A stretch of 64,000 bases of DNA. It comes from Neurospora intermedia. Taxonomy: Eukaryota; Ascomycota; Sordariomycetes; Sordariales; Sordariaceae. The stretch lies in assembly GCA_037102815.1 (NCBI GenBank), contig BTPP01000001.1, positions 5,233,001 to 5,297,000 of the forward strand. The letters are read 5' to 3'. Below the pieces are notes generated by a model, which saw only the letters and a program-made list of their open reading frames with translations, searched no databases and had not been told where the DNA came from. A program made the translations under genes and the position numbers. Of the stretch, positions 1 through 13,043 are shown piece after piece. The number at the start of each line of letters is the position of its first letter. Within the stretch, counting starts at the first letter, position 1.

Positions 1-1831
1 TCGTCTATCATGACTTGAATTCGAAAGAAAGGGGGAGAAGAGGTCTTGTACAGGCTTCTTTCGTCTTTTAATGCTGCGCTGAAAGGTGTTTTGAGCGATC
101 AGGACGGGGGAGTTAACCAGCTTGTCTGCAGCAGAAACGGACATTAGAGGGCGGCAACAGGTTGGGGTTAAATTGTAAGCTTCTATTCATTGCCCCTTAT
201 AGGTTCTTGACGCTTCATCGAGCAACACAGAACAGACTTCCAGATCTCGCAAGGATGTAATTTCGAAAGCTTACCGAACTCGCTCATCACTTGATACACT
301 TGATACTTCGTACCGCGGCATAGGATCAGATAACTTACACCAGACGTAGTTGCCATATGAAATCTTACTTGGAGATGGAACCAGGGAGAAAAAGGGAAAT
401 GCTTGATGGATTGGCTTGTTTGGTGAAAGAGGAAAAGGCCCGCGTGCCAGGCCCAACTGTAAATGCCCCGCACAGGGAAAGCTTTGTGGGGAAAAATCCC
501 GTCCTATACCCGGCGCAAGCACTCACCGATGCTCCTTCCAATCTCATCCCCAAAGGCGCCCGCCGCTCATATAAGGCCTAATTCCATACCTCCGCTCCTT
601 CCAGCACTCCCAGCCAACGACGGGGATCTTCTGATCGAGGGGGATAGCGTACCTCTAGGGATACTTAGTACCGAGCTCTCCATTCTCGGCAGGGGCAGAT
701 CATGTTACGTGGTTCTTTCCACCAAGGAACAAAGCCGGACACCGTGCTTATGCACATGCCTGACACCACGCGAGCTTTTATACATGAGCTGAAGAGGCCA
801 AGTACTGTAGAGCCGAGGGTATGTAAAACCGATGGTGTCGTCTGTGTTGGTATCAAACCATCAATTATCATATTAAACAGAATGACCAAAGATAAGAAAT
901 CTGTGAGAGTTTGACAGACACCGCCCCTTTATTGCTCTTTGTGTTCGACGGATCTAGCCACAGGTGGTGTGCAATCCATATAAAAACAGACTTTTTGTGA
1001 TCAGTCACCGAGATACCCGAATAGACAGGTGGGCACGATTGCGCTCGACACACAGCTTAAATCCATACCACGTACAAGCCACGTAACCCACCGAAGCGCA
1101 GAATCTGGTCAAGTCAGGAAGGAACCCAGGAGCAACCGCCGAACTGCTCTCAACTTCAGCTTGTGTACTACCTAGACAGACTTCACAGCACAGGGTCGGT
1201 GGTCAATAATGTTTACAACTCAAATCAGAATGATGGGGGTATAGACATAAATTTATTGTTCTCTCCTCTTCCCTTCTTGATATGCCCAGTCAGGTCAACT
1301 GATGATGCTAGCTAGGGTTTACATAACGACCTCCGCAAATTCCCCCCTCTCTGTGAGTCCCACTTGCTCAACATGAAACTAAAGCTGACAAGCAGTGTAT
1401 ACTGCGTAAATCTGGAGTGAGGATCCCAAGCACAAAAACCAGAACATACATCTGCTTTCGCTTCGCTTGCTATGCGCGTTTCTCTTCCTTGAACGCCTCG
1501 CAAAGGTTCGAACAATGCGATGTGACACCTATGTGAAGAAAAAAACAGAATTGAAAAAAAGAAATGGGCGCTCATCAAAACCCAACCGTAAAACCATACG
1601 ACATTATAGCCATACATTGGAGTCTAACATCAGGACCTCATGTGTGCAAGGTCAACCAATCGGAAACACCGTTCGTGCTTCTTCCTTCTCGTTCTTCGAG
1701 ATCTCCTTTTTATTCAAGACACCCGTTCATCTCGGATGTCCCCTAGCCCACCACGAACCAACCTGCAGGTAGTGCCTTTTTCAGATGGAACTTTCCTTCA
1801 TGGACCGTCTAGTGGCAGGCTTAAGCCATTC
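1..1831. other. intergenic, no gene seen
   Basis: This stretch lies 3' of the Cyk3-like gene and holds only short frames of mixed codon use that overlap on both strands. I see no conserved motif, tRNA or repeat. The part next to 1831 presumably contains the 3' untranslated region of the minus-strand Cyk3-like gene. Confidence 0.5.
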
Positions 1832-4800
1832 TTACTGACAAACCCACTCAGCGAAAACGCACCACCTGGCTGTCCTATCAGCCAACACCAGTCCCCTCCA
1901 TGTACCGCGCTCGCTGCACTTGATGATGGTCTCCCACGTGCCTCCATCCCCTTCCTCGCCCGGCTCGGCCGCTGCTTGCGCCGCCGCCCGGCTCCCGAAC
2001 CCGATGCCTGTTCCTCTGCCGTTTCCGCGGTCCTCTTTTCTCATCAGCCGGAGGATCTTGCCGCCGGGGGTTTGGATGGCCAGCTTGGCGGGTTTCTTGC
2101 TGCTGCTGCTGCTGCTGCTGTTGCCAGAACCGCCGGCGGTGGTGCTGGGCTGGGAACCACCGGCTGCGCTCGAGGTCATGCTCATGGCGCTGGAAGGGCG
2201 GTGAAAGGGGACCGGAGAGGCGCTGCCGGAGGTAATGGATGGGGACATGGGGCCGTCGGAGGTCGAGCTCGAGCTTGGGTGTTGGCGGATGATGAAGACG
2301 AAGGTATTGTTGAGGGCGAGGCGCTGGCATTGCGGTTGGACGATGTAGAGATCATGGCGCTGGGCGTGAGGGGTTGGATGGCGGGTGACGAACTCATAGG
2401 GCGGGTTTTCGCCCGTGTGGATGATGGGAAGAGCGAAGGCGAGAGGGTGTGGGATGTCCTTGATGCTGTGCATTAGGCCACGCTTGCCAGCGTAGATCTT
2501 GAGCGTGCCGGTGCCTTCATCGCCGGGCAGGAGGGCCTTGACCGTGTAGCGCTTGACGCCTCCGAACCACTCTGCCTGTGCGAGGGCACGCTTCTTGACT
2601 ACTTCGCCAGACTCAAAGACATCACCGTCGTTATCCTTGGTGAGGGCGCGAGTCTCGACCTCTGCGGCAATTTCGACATCAGCTGGCACGTTGAACTTGA
2701 TGTGCACCATTTCGAGATCCTCGATCCTGATCAGAGAGGTGTTGTAGTCAAACATGTCCAGACCATGCTTGAAGTATGGTGGGCAGGCACAGGGCAAATT
2801 GAGCAGGACCTCGTGAGCAACGGGCGGGCAGATGTGTTGTTGTTCGTGGTGTTCGGGGATATGCGTCCAGCAGATCTCGGTAGGGCGTGCTAGAAACCAC
2901 CAGGGGTCCGCTTGAGAGCTGTTCCAACCCGAGTACAGAGCACGGCGTGGGAAGGACGGGCTCGCCAAACAGGTATCCATCATCCTCCACTCGTTGTCAA
3001 CAATCACCGCATTCCACCAGTGGTTGGGACGGGGCACGATATTGGCATCAGGGATCTCGCCGGGCGACTTGAGATAACCGCGGACGACTTCACAATGCAG
3101 GCCCACAGCTTCGCACATCTCCGCAACGAGAACCGCAAACTCTTCGGAGCATCCACGCTTCGAGTGAATAACCCGTCGCGTGTCGATAGGCCCCTCAAAG
3201 TCCTCCTCCCAGCAAACCTTCTCGGAAACCCAGGTGAAGATGGCACGTAGGCGCTGAACATCGCTATGGTATGGTCGGCAAACGTAAGTAGCCGCAAGCG
3301 ATGCAGCCGTCGTGGTGGGGGGCAGGCTGGCCACAAAGCGGGAGTTCTTGTCGACCTGGCTCAGGTTAATAGTTAGATAGTTGAAGGGCTCCTGGACGGG
3401 CATTCCATCAGCGCCCTCATCGCCATCGATGCTGTTGTACAGTTCCTCCACGGGATTCAAAGCTGGATGGTCCAGCATTTGACATCTTTCCTTTCGTTCC
3501 GTACGCTCGTTCTGGCTCAAAGAGTTGGAACGGTTGACGTCTCGCCGAACCTGGACCCAGTCAACACCACTGCCCATGCCTTCCCTCCCAATATTCTTCG
3601 CTGGTAACAGGGACGGACCTCCAGATAGAGCAGAAAGCGGATTTGTCGCTGATTTAGTCGGTGAGGACGACCCTGCAGAAGCAATGCTATTTCTGCTGTT
3701 GGCAACCCCGGTCTTGGCGGACTCGAGAATTCGCTTGATAAAGTTCTGCTTCTTCGGTTTTGGGGTAACAAGGCCTCCCAGGTTACCCATAGAGTCCTCT
3801 TGGCCAAGGTCGGTACGGGACTTTGGTTGCATATGCACATTCTCCGAAGCATGGCTGCTGTGGTACGTTATCCCCGTGAACGGAGTTTCTGGGCGGTCGG
3901 ATTCCTCCCGGATGCTGAGCGCACTGTGAGCCCTAATTCGGTTCTTCCTTGCCAAGCTTCCAGCACTTGTGGCGCTTATGCCCCCCGCTGAAACACCACT
4001 CATCAGACTCCGATTAGTACTGTCAGTTGTTGTCGAGGAATAGGTGACATTGCTTGGGGCATCGGATGCATTAGTCGAGGTGGTTTTGGTGGTCGAACTT
4101 CGATCAAGAGTCTGTCGTCCCATATCATATGATGACTTCTTTTTCCTAAGCCTTGGGTCTGCCGCCACTCGGGACTCGATTGATGACTTTGGCCTGTTCA
4201 TGAACGGACTTTTGGGAGGAGGAGGGGGGCCTTCAGTAATGTTATTCATGCTGGCGCTATGCTGGTGCATGGTTCTTAACCTGGATTCCATCCTCTCGAC
4301 GTAGTTACTTAACTGTGGGAGGCGTGATGGCTCATCTTGTGGTTGGGGCGGTTTGGACGTCGGTCCTACCAAGCTCGAGCCAGTCCCACTGTATGTTTCG
4401 TATCCCTCGTCGATTAACAGGGTACTTTGAGGTCGTTTATCCCGAGCTTTCCTCGATTTTTGGTGAATTTCTTCAAAAGCCTCGGGCGCCCAGGGGTCGA
4501 GAGGCTCCGGAGATCCATCGCGAGGAAGTTTACCGCCGCCGCTCAGCACGTCCAACTGCTCCATAACATCATCCATGGCCTCTCTCAACGGTGATGGAGT
4601 CATAGCCCCTGATGCCGCCGGTGAAGGAGGGCATGGTGAAGGCGTCCTTGCCATTGGGTAGCCATTGGAACTCTGGTTGTATGGAGCCGTGGAATTTGGC
4701 CTTGGTATATCCTCATAGTATTGTGGTTGATATTGTGAATGCTGATCCCCGTTGTAGGAATTTTTGGATCCATGTCGTGAAATGGGGTTGCGGTGCGGAG

Positions 4801-5959
4801 GGGGCGGTGGAGGCGGTGAATCCCCTCCCCCGGGACCTCCTTCCTGATATTGGCCATCCTGGGGCTGGGGAGGTCGGTAGGGCCTGTACGAGGGTGCTGG
4901 CGATGGCGGCGCGGGGGAGTGAGCTCTCATTGGCGAATACGCTCTGGCTGGCGACGCATCTCTGATTGGTGGTGTTCCCCTGTAATCCAGCTGATGCTTG
5001 TAAGGAGATCGTGACCTGGATGGCGATATGTTTCGGAGCGGTGCCGGTGACGGTGAGTGCGAATGGGGGTGGTATGGCGCGGGGGAGGGTACGTAAGGAG
5101 CGGGCGACGAAGCTCGGGGGCGGTATGGTGCTGGCGATGCTTCCCTGTACGGCGACGGTGATGCTGCCCGGAAGGGTCCTGTCGGTGCTGGTGACCCGGC
5201 TAGAGGCGGCGGTATCGGTACCGGATACGGAGCCGGAGAGGGTGCTCGGTAGGGATTCGGCGACGCAGCTCTGAATGGTGCCGGTGACGGTGCCCTCGCT
5301 CCATGGCTAGGCGGATGAGGACCGCCGTGGGGATATCCGTAGCCATGCCCGCCCTCTCTTCCTCCTGGGTGCCCGATGGGTCCTCGTGATCGTGGTCGAA
5401 TCGAGCCAGCGCGCGGGGGTCGGCTTACAGAGCCATCCTTGTAGGTCTCGGGGACTTTTGCTGTCGTATAATGGGGAGCCTTTGAGTAGGCCTCGAAGGG
5501 TTTCCGAAAGGTCCTCGACTTCTGCGGGGAGCCGCTGGGACTGGGCGAATTGCTGGAAGCCATGGGGCTCGTAGATCTGCTTGTGGGCCTGAAGTTTTCG
5601 GGCATCAGCTCGACGAAGTTGGAGGGGAAGACGCCAATTGCCCTCCTGTCGCGCCATAGCCTCCCCGTCCACCATGAGCCGTCGCCAGCGTTGAGACATT
5701 CTATTAGGTCGCCTTCGATGAAACCGAGGTCGCGTTTGTTCTGCAAGCACACAAGGATCGGTCAGTCAGGCTGTCACGGCTTGGATGTTGGAGCCGGATG
5801 GGAAGCAGCATTGGCACTCGCGATTGCTGGGCAAGACGGACCGCAGGAAGGTAATTGCAGTATATCTGTCTAGTAGGCACGCACCTCTCCTCCCCACGAG
5901 TAGACAGCCCGAACCCAACAAGGGAACCGCGTCGGGACTGGTGGTGGTGCGGGAACCAT
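1832..5959 (-). CDS. cyk3: Cyk3-like SH3/transglutaminase-fold cytokinesis protein
   Basis: Two exons, 5959-5885 and 5740-1832, joined in phase 0 across a 144-nt intron (GTGCGT...TTGCAG), give about 1327 residues. The small first exon completes the SH3 domain: RAVYSWGGE at residues 17-25 is followed by NKRDLGFIEGDLI and the WW/PSNFVEL end near residue 65. A long Pro/Ser/Tyr-rich middle contains many SPAPY/SPSPY units. A transglutaminase-like domain lies around residues 850-960, with Cys889-Ser890-Glu-Glu-Phe-Ala and the His932-Trp-Trp-Asn segment. The C-terminus has a Ser run encoded by (CTG)n at about 2098-2120. The SH3 plus degenerate transglutaminase order is that of fungal Cyk3, which acts at the division septum with the contractile ring. 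The start at 5959 is the ATG that opens the SH3 exon; an earlier exon cannot be excluded. Confidence 0.88.
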
Positions 5960-6610
5960 CTCTTGGTCGAGTCGCGGCGGGCAGGTGTCTGTCAGTCGGG
6001 TTGCAGGTCAGGGGCGGTGGAACTCCAAGGCGTCTGCACTCGAGCCCGCACGTACACACGGCGGCGGCGGACGGGCGGTGCAGGCTTGGTTGGACTGGTG
6101 GTGGTAGTTCAGTCCCGTGCAGGTTGGTTGCTATGTCAACAACAAATGTCGGTCGGCCCACACCACTTGCAAAAGCAACAAACCCGGGAGCAAGGAAGGC
6201 GTTCGGACGAACGAGCGGACGGAAAACAGCAAAGCAAAGCAAACGCTTACAGCCCAAGGACCAGGACCCAAGCAAAAACCTTTGGACAGCCAGACAGACA
6301 GACCTGGCGCAGCTGAAGATGGGATGGATCCAGACCACACCGAATTGGAGCTATAAGCCTGTATGAGGCATCCGAGGTGGAGCTGCAAAAATGGGGAATC
6401 CGCTTCAGGTGCAGAAGGGGAGAGCGAGAGAGAGAGAGAGCGTTGGAGTCGGGTCGGGCAGAGAGAAACCGACGACAAGGACTTGTCTCGCTATTCGATT
6501 CTCTCACCGGCTAGTATGATGGGATTGTCTGTTGCCCAGGCAGCCGTGTCGATGTACCTGTCTGACCCAGTGTTCCCTTTGCCGTCTCTCGGTTCTGGTC
6601 AAGGGTTGTG

Positions 6611-6631
6611 GTAGGTAGGTAGGTAGGTAGG
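6611..6631. repeat. (GGTA)n microsatellite
   Basis: About five GGTA units in tandem. The same tetranucleotide recurs near 33200 and, on the other strand, near 40380. Confidence 0.9.
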
Positions 6632-7062
6632 TTTGGTTCGGCGCGAGTTGATGAGCTTATGGGCGGCGGACTCTTGCTGAACGTCGAATCAGGGAGGCTC
6701 AGGTTGTGTCTGTCGGTTTGAGGTTGCAGTGTATAGTGTTCCCGTCCCTTGTGCGTGGCTTTGTTGTTCAGTGGCTCCCTTCAGTCACCTCTCAGCTCTT
6801 GTTGAAAATGTCTGTGAGACGCAGGACGCGGGCGGGATCTCCCCAACCACCCAATTCCAACTAAACAAAGCAGCAGGAATCGGCCAGAGGCTTGAAGGGA
6901 TTGACAGGGGGGCTTTTTTGATATTCCCCGCAAAACAGCGTAGAGGTACTTTCAGGGAAAGGTAGCTTTCCTCCCGCTAAGCTTCCGGTCAATCAAGGAA
7001 CAATGCGCACCACTTGCTGCATAGCGTACTATGTACATACATGGAGGCCATGGCATCGGGAA

Positions 7063-7094
7063 GTGCAAGGTGCAAGGTGCAAGGTGCAAGGTGC
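7063..7094. repeat. 7-bp tandem repeat GTGCAAG
   Basis: Four and a half perfect GTGCAAG units lie in the upstream region of the kinase gene. No coding frame uses them. Confidence 0.9.
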
Positions 7095-10000
7095 TAATCG
7101 TTCTGGGAACAAGAGGATTGACGCAACGGCCAAGTTGATGTGTGGTAGTTAGTGTAGGTTGCCCTTCCTTGCTTGGTTGGAGAAGTTGGAGACCACAGTC
7201 ACTAACACAACCAGGATCAAATGCTGAGCAAGGGTCACCTTCCTAGGGAGCCTGGTGTTAGGGCAAGGGAATGTCTTTCAACTCGGGAGAATCTTCGACT
7301 GTCAAGCAAGTCAGCCGAACGTGTGGGTTCCGCCGCGTGGAGGTCGATCAACCGCATACACTACACTACAACCAGTTTCCTTGAAAATAGACAAACAAGA
7401 AACGAATCCCGCCTGTGCCTGTCGCTGATTTGCTCTCTCTGGAGCGATGCTCCGAGACGATTCGGCCTGCTCCGTATCTACATACTTTGATGCTTCTTCA
7501 AACCCAAGCAGGTACAGCCAGCCCGGTCACTGCAAGTAATCGCTGTGGTAATGAGTTTTATGCGAGTGTACATGCAACCTACGTACATCCGTCCAGCCAT
7601 CCCGCCATGCCCATTGATAAATCCTAGCGCGCAACGCAAACAAGGAATACCTCCCCCGCAGAATCGAAACTCGAACGAGTACGATGGGATGAAACAAGTC
7701 TCTAGCCTTCCGTTATTCTTCTTCCATCCGTCCAAGCGAAAATGGACAATTGTGACTAAATCAAAGAGACGTATCTTTTCCACCTGCATCTTGCAAGCCA
7801 ACCAAACCCAAGTACCTGCGATCAGTTTTCTTCACAACCGCTGCATCAGTCCCCGCACAGGCCAATATAAAACCAACTGAAGAAATAAGCCCCCTTTCGG
7901 GCGCGCTGGATTTACTGGTGCTATCAGTTTCTCAATGCAGTGAATCATCGTGGGGTTATGACGAAAGCGTTGAAAAAAAGTGGTTTCAGGATAGCCAGCG
8001 ACTTGGCGCCAAGAGACACTGCTTGGCTACTTACCAGAACAGGGCGAAGTAGAAAAGTTACGTATCTTTAGTCTACATGGAAGTACGTAGCCCCTAATGA
8101 TCGATATCGTCCAAGCGTCTGTCTATCCGTAGTCTGTCCATGTGTTCCAATGCCAAAACATCAAACACCGGGAAAACACCAAGTACCCAGAAATTCTGCA
8201 TCAAGGGAGACAGGCTCCGCATGCACACTGCGCTGCACTGCGCACACAGGATCCGATTAGGTTGCAGTTTGTGTTTCGAATTGGAGCTCAGGCCCGGTCT
8301 CGTCCGAGCTATCATGCCGCGTGCTCGAATATGCAACACAAGAAAAAAAAAATCAAAGTCAGCAACGGCGCACTTGCGCAGCAGACGGCGCAGAGTCGCA
8401 GATGCGGAGCGGGTTGGAGGCAGAGGGAAGACTCGCGTGACTTGCAGACTAGGCCGGGCTGCTGCGAAAGCCACCTGAAGAAAAAAGTCACCAACTGCAA
8501 ACCGCCCGCCATTCATGCCCATGCTCATGCCCTGCCCCCCCCCTTGTTCCCTTGCCGCTGCACATCGCACAATGCACAACAAACTGAGCCGCGTGCTCGG
8601 GGCGTCCATGTTCGATTATGCCTCAAGATGGCTGTGGGGGCTTGATGCATTGCCCAGTCCCGTCGCTAGTGTGGTCTTGTCTCACCTCATCTGCTGCAGT
8701 GCGCGCCCGTTGCTCGAGACGCGCTTCGGTAGGCCCCCAGCTCGATGCTGACTGGCCATAAGCGCGGGACCTTTAAGGGTGTTGCCATGGGAAGCCACAG
8801 AAATTCACCCCGGCCAGCATTCGTCGCATCGTCGCAGCATTCTCAGCGTCGCAGGCGTGTGAGGGCAGTGAGGCCAGTGTTTGGTTCTGGCAGAGTGTCA
8901 GTGACCAGTGTACAATCGCTCAGCTCATCACTCAGCTTGGACTGAACGGAAGCATGAAAGCCCCACCTACCCAATCGAGAAAACTTGGCCAAGTTGTTGG
9001 ATACAATAAATAGTTGGCGATGTGACGTTTGTCGCATCGGCACTGCATTCCTTGCTAGGGCGACTAGGAGCGTCTCCATCTGGATTCAAGGAGAAATTAC
9101 GCATGGCCTCCCGCAACCGTGTACTGCGATTGGCTGGGTGTCTCGCACTGCCCTCAGCAGGCCTTTTCCAAGACTCAAGAGACTTGCGCTACCAGCAGGT
9201 ACACCCAATGATCCAGAGACACACGGAATGCAGGGCATAGCCTTTTCTCATCGCCATACTCCGAGGTATGTAAACCACGCACATCCCTCGCTCAGCCGCT
9301 TTGCGCAATTGCCCATTGTCGAACCAAAAGGGAGCACGCAGGATGGAGACGAGGCAACACTTCCACCGCCAGATACAGACAGTTATTGCGATAGCCGCAA
9401 TACGAGAAGCGAACGGGGGTCGACGACCATCCGCGACTATCGCCAGCAGTAATCTCCGAGATCTGTGACAAGTGCCAGGTTACTTCAGCCCTGCGGTGCC
9501 CGACCTGCTACGGAAATGGCCCGTGCCCGCTCCCATTCGACAGCCGCTCGCACACCAGCCGAGTGTACAAGTGACTAGCAGTCCCGGTCCTGGTTAGCCG
9601 AAAACCAAGGTTTAGATTAAACATTGAGCGCCCGCTTCCGCTGGCCATTCAGCCCAGTTCAAGGTCCTGTGCTGAGCCCGCCTGCAGCAGCGCACACACG
9701 AGTTGGATGTTGACTTGCAGCTCCTCAAACAACTAGACCTAGCACCTTACTAGGGACTTGATATTGGAGGGACTTATACATATGTAGCGACCGAGCTGGC
9801 CCTTTGTCCTCCCTCACTCACCTGGCTCAACCTCGAAGCTCTGAGCCGATGCGCCTCTTCCACTCGGTTGTGTTCTAAACATCAGACACCGTCTTTTTCT
9901 TCCCTTTTTCGTTTTCCCTTTATTTATTTGGACGGACCCCAGCCGACCGGGTTGCCCCCCTTTTCCGTCCACCCCACCATCCTTAATCTGCAGTCGATTT

Positions 10001-10220
10001 GCGGTCAGCGGCAGTTTCTAAGCGAAAAACAGTACTCCACCACGCCTTGCCCTGAACATCGCTGGACACGGACTGGACCACCACCAAAAGAGGTCACCTC
10101 CAACGGACCTACTTACTCCACCACCAGTGGTCGCCAGCGAGTGGTTGCGTAGGTAGTCGCGCGCACTTGACCTGCCGTCCATCGCGACTCGCGACAATCA
10201 CCCTCCTGTAACTGAAAAAG

Positions 10221-13043
10221 ATGGCCGACGAAGGAGTGGCCAACCACTACCAAGTGCTGGAAGAACTTGGCCGTAAGTCGCATCCCACTTCCACATCCAG
10301 CCACCGGAAGAGCTGTGGAGGAGGGGAAAAATAAATTGAAAATAAAAAATGAGAGGCTGACTTTTTGGTTTGGTGTTCCAACACCCACAGGAGGCAGTTT
10401 TGGCGTCGTTTACAAGGGAATTGACAAGACCACGGGCGAAACAGTGGCCATCAAGCATGTACGTTGTTGTCGCATTGGGCTGCATCGCATCGCATCGCAT
10501 CACATCGCATTCCATGACAAGGAAGAACCAAGGACACGTCCAGCCTCGACAGCAAACTAACTGAACTTTTGCGCCCCTTTAGATTGACCTCGAATCCAGC
10601 GAGGATGATATCCAGGAAATTCAACAAGAGATCTCGGTGCTCAGCACATGCGCCAGCTCTTACGTCACCCAATACAAGGCGAGCTTCTTGCGCGGCCACA
10701 AGCTATGGATCGTGATGGAATTTCTCGGGGGAGGTTCCTGTTTGGACCTCGTAAGTCTGGTCCCTTTGCTATCATCGCTGTCGCATACCATGTCTCTTTT
10801 CCCTGCTTGCTAAACAAGATTGTGTGCGCCAGCTCAAACCGGGAAACTTTAGCGAAGTACACATCGCCATCGTCTGCCGCGAACTCCTCCTCGGCCTCGA
10901 TTACCTACACTCCGAAGGAAAGATCCATCGCGACATCAAAGCCGCCAATGTCCTGCTCTCGGAAGCCGGAAAGGTCAAGCTCGCTGATTTTGGCGTTGCA
11001 GCGCAGTTGACACATATGAAGTCTCAACGCAATACCTTTGTCGGCACCCCGTTCTGGATGGCCCCCGAGGTCATCCAGCAGGCTGGCTACGACTTCAAAG
11101 CCGACATCTGGTCGCTCGGTATCACTGCCATCGAACTGGCTGTCGGCGAGCCTCCATATGCGAATATCCACCCGATGAAGGTCCTTTTTCAGATCCCCAA
11201 AAACCCACCACCACGACTGGAGGGCAAGTTCAGCAGAGAGTTCAAGGACTTTGTCGCTCATTGTCTGATCAAAGACCCTGCCCAGCGCCCGACAGCTAGA
11301 GACCTGCTCAGGCATCGATTTATCCGCACAGCTGGCAGGGTCGAGGCGCTGCAGGAACTGATCGAGCGCAAGCAGATGTGGGACGCCAAGCAGGACCGCG
11401 TCAAGCTTCCCGTCTTTTACCAGGAAACCCTTCACACCATGAGCCCCAAGGACGATGATGACGAGTGGGTGTTTGATACGATCAAGTCGGTTGCGCTACC
11501 CAAGAACGTTTTGAACGTCAGCACTACTCCCACAAAATCCAGGGATCCATCAAGGGTTCGAGAGACTGAAGAAGGCATGCGAAGAATGGAAGTCAGAGAT
11601 GGTCCCCTGCAGCCCTCTACCCCTCAGACGGTAAGGAAAGCAACAGTACGGCGACAGCCATCGGCCGCGGCCGCTCACCAGCAACGGCGACTTTCCACCT
11701 CGACTGGCTCACCACGCCCACCTGTCGCAGCAGCAAAGAGGCCCCTTCAGACGGATATGTCCTTCGGCAACTCGGGTTCGACTATGCGACTCTTTCGTCG
11801 TGTACCTTCCGAGCACGAGAGTCCGAAAATTCACCAGGACCAGCCCCAAGAGGTGGTCAATGACGAGAACCGACCTCCCTCCGCGATGCAGGCGCCTATC
11901 GAGCCCACTAGCAAGGAAGCGCTCCTCGGTCGTCGTCTTTATCACAAGGCCATTGAGCCTGCCCTCGACGAGCTTCATGCGCAAACCGGTCCATCAACCA
12001 AGCGTGAGGCCCTGGCTAATTTGTCCGATGCCTTTGCCCACCTCGACTCGGTGGACCCTGAAGGAGCCTATCACCTTCTCAGACACCTCCTTTGCTCAAT
12101 ATCACAGGATAACAGGCTCAGTGCAGCACTACTGAACGCCAGCAAGATCTCGCCCGGTCAGCACCTTCACAGAAAATCTGTAGACGGCACACCGCAGAGC
12201 AAGAATCGCGACCTCAACCAGCGACCATCGACATCAGCCGGTGTCACTCAAAACCACAACATCCCACAGACTCCATCGCGTTCCCCACAGAAGCCGATGC
12301 TTTCTGCTAGTCCGACGAAACTGATGGCCAGCCAGCTGAACACGCCCTTGGCCAGCCCTAGACCAAGGCGGGAGAGTGTCGTAGCAGCGCCCATGTCCAC
12401 ACCGAAGCCCACCGCAGACAGGACGAGTAGCAGTAGCAGCAGCAACAGCAGCAGCAGCAGCAGCAGCAGGCCGTCTTCCGTAATGGCAGCAGCCCCAGGA
12501 ACCCCTATTCAGCAAATACAACAGCCTCAACTAATACAATCAACCCCCTCACCTCAAAAGAAGGAGCCCCAGCTCTTGCAGCAACATTCCGCCCCGTTAC
12601 TTCAAAAAAAGGAAAACCCGCCATCCCTTCAACAACAACTCTCGCACCCGGTCCTCCAACAAGAGAAGCAGCGAAGAGAGGCCAGCTCGCAACAGCTTGC
12701 GCAGCAGCTACAACAGCAACAGCAGGCCCAGTTACAGCAAGCCGCCCACAGACGAAAGGAGTCTTCCAACTCGTCCTCTCATCAACTTCCACCACCCCAG
12801 CACCATCAACGAAGAGAGTCGTCGCAGTCGTCCCATGCCAGCAGCCGATCCCCCGAGAAGCAGGAGCGCGTAAGGGAGAGCAGCAGCAGAGAGCTGCGCG
12901 AGCGGGCGGCGCTCGAGGCAAAGTACCCGGGCCAGCCGGCGGTAGCGGGCATGGAGCACTGCAAGGCACTGTCGGATTTGCTGTATGCGAGGTGGACGGA
13001 TGGATTGCAGCATCGGTGGGGACCTGTTGCGGGTTCTTCGTGA
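10221..13043 (+). CDS. germinal-centre (Ste20-type) Ser/Thr protein kinase
   Basis: Four exons, 10221-10272, 10391-10458, 10583-10750 and 10833-13043, with GT-AG introns of 118, 124 and 82 nt, give 832 residues. The kinase domain occupies about residues 10-260. Visible motifs are the glycine loop GRGSFGVV, catalytic Lys39 (AIKH), the HRD loop at 128-130, the DFG triad at 148-150, and [13 protein letters not shown] ending at 175, the usual GCK activation segment. The motif [12 protein letters not shown] places it in the GCK-III branch with fungal Sid1/SepL and Kic1/Nak1/POD-6. These act upstream of NDR kinases in the septation or morphogenesis networks, and I cannot say which paralogue this is. 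The C-terminal half is low complexity, with Ser, Gln and Pro runs (CAG/AGC repeats near 12425-12470). The ATG at 10221 sits directly before the kinase fold. Confidence 0.93.

Larger units (their letters stand above)
5960..10220. other. divergent intergenic region between Cyk3-like and kinase genes
   Basis: This 4.3-kb spacer separates two divergently transcribed genes and should hold both promoters and 5' leaders. It contains a GA run (about 6423-6440), a GGTA run (about 6611-6631) and a 7-bp tandem array (7063-7094). The open frames here are short, overlap on both strands and show no codon bias or recognisable domain, so I annotate no gene. Confidence 0.5.

Noticed and set aside
1640-2476. 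278-codon plus-strand frame
   Set aside because: Its 3' two-thirds are the antisense of the well-supported Cyk3 C-terminal exon, and the start lies in unrelated sequence.
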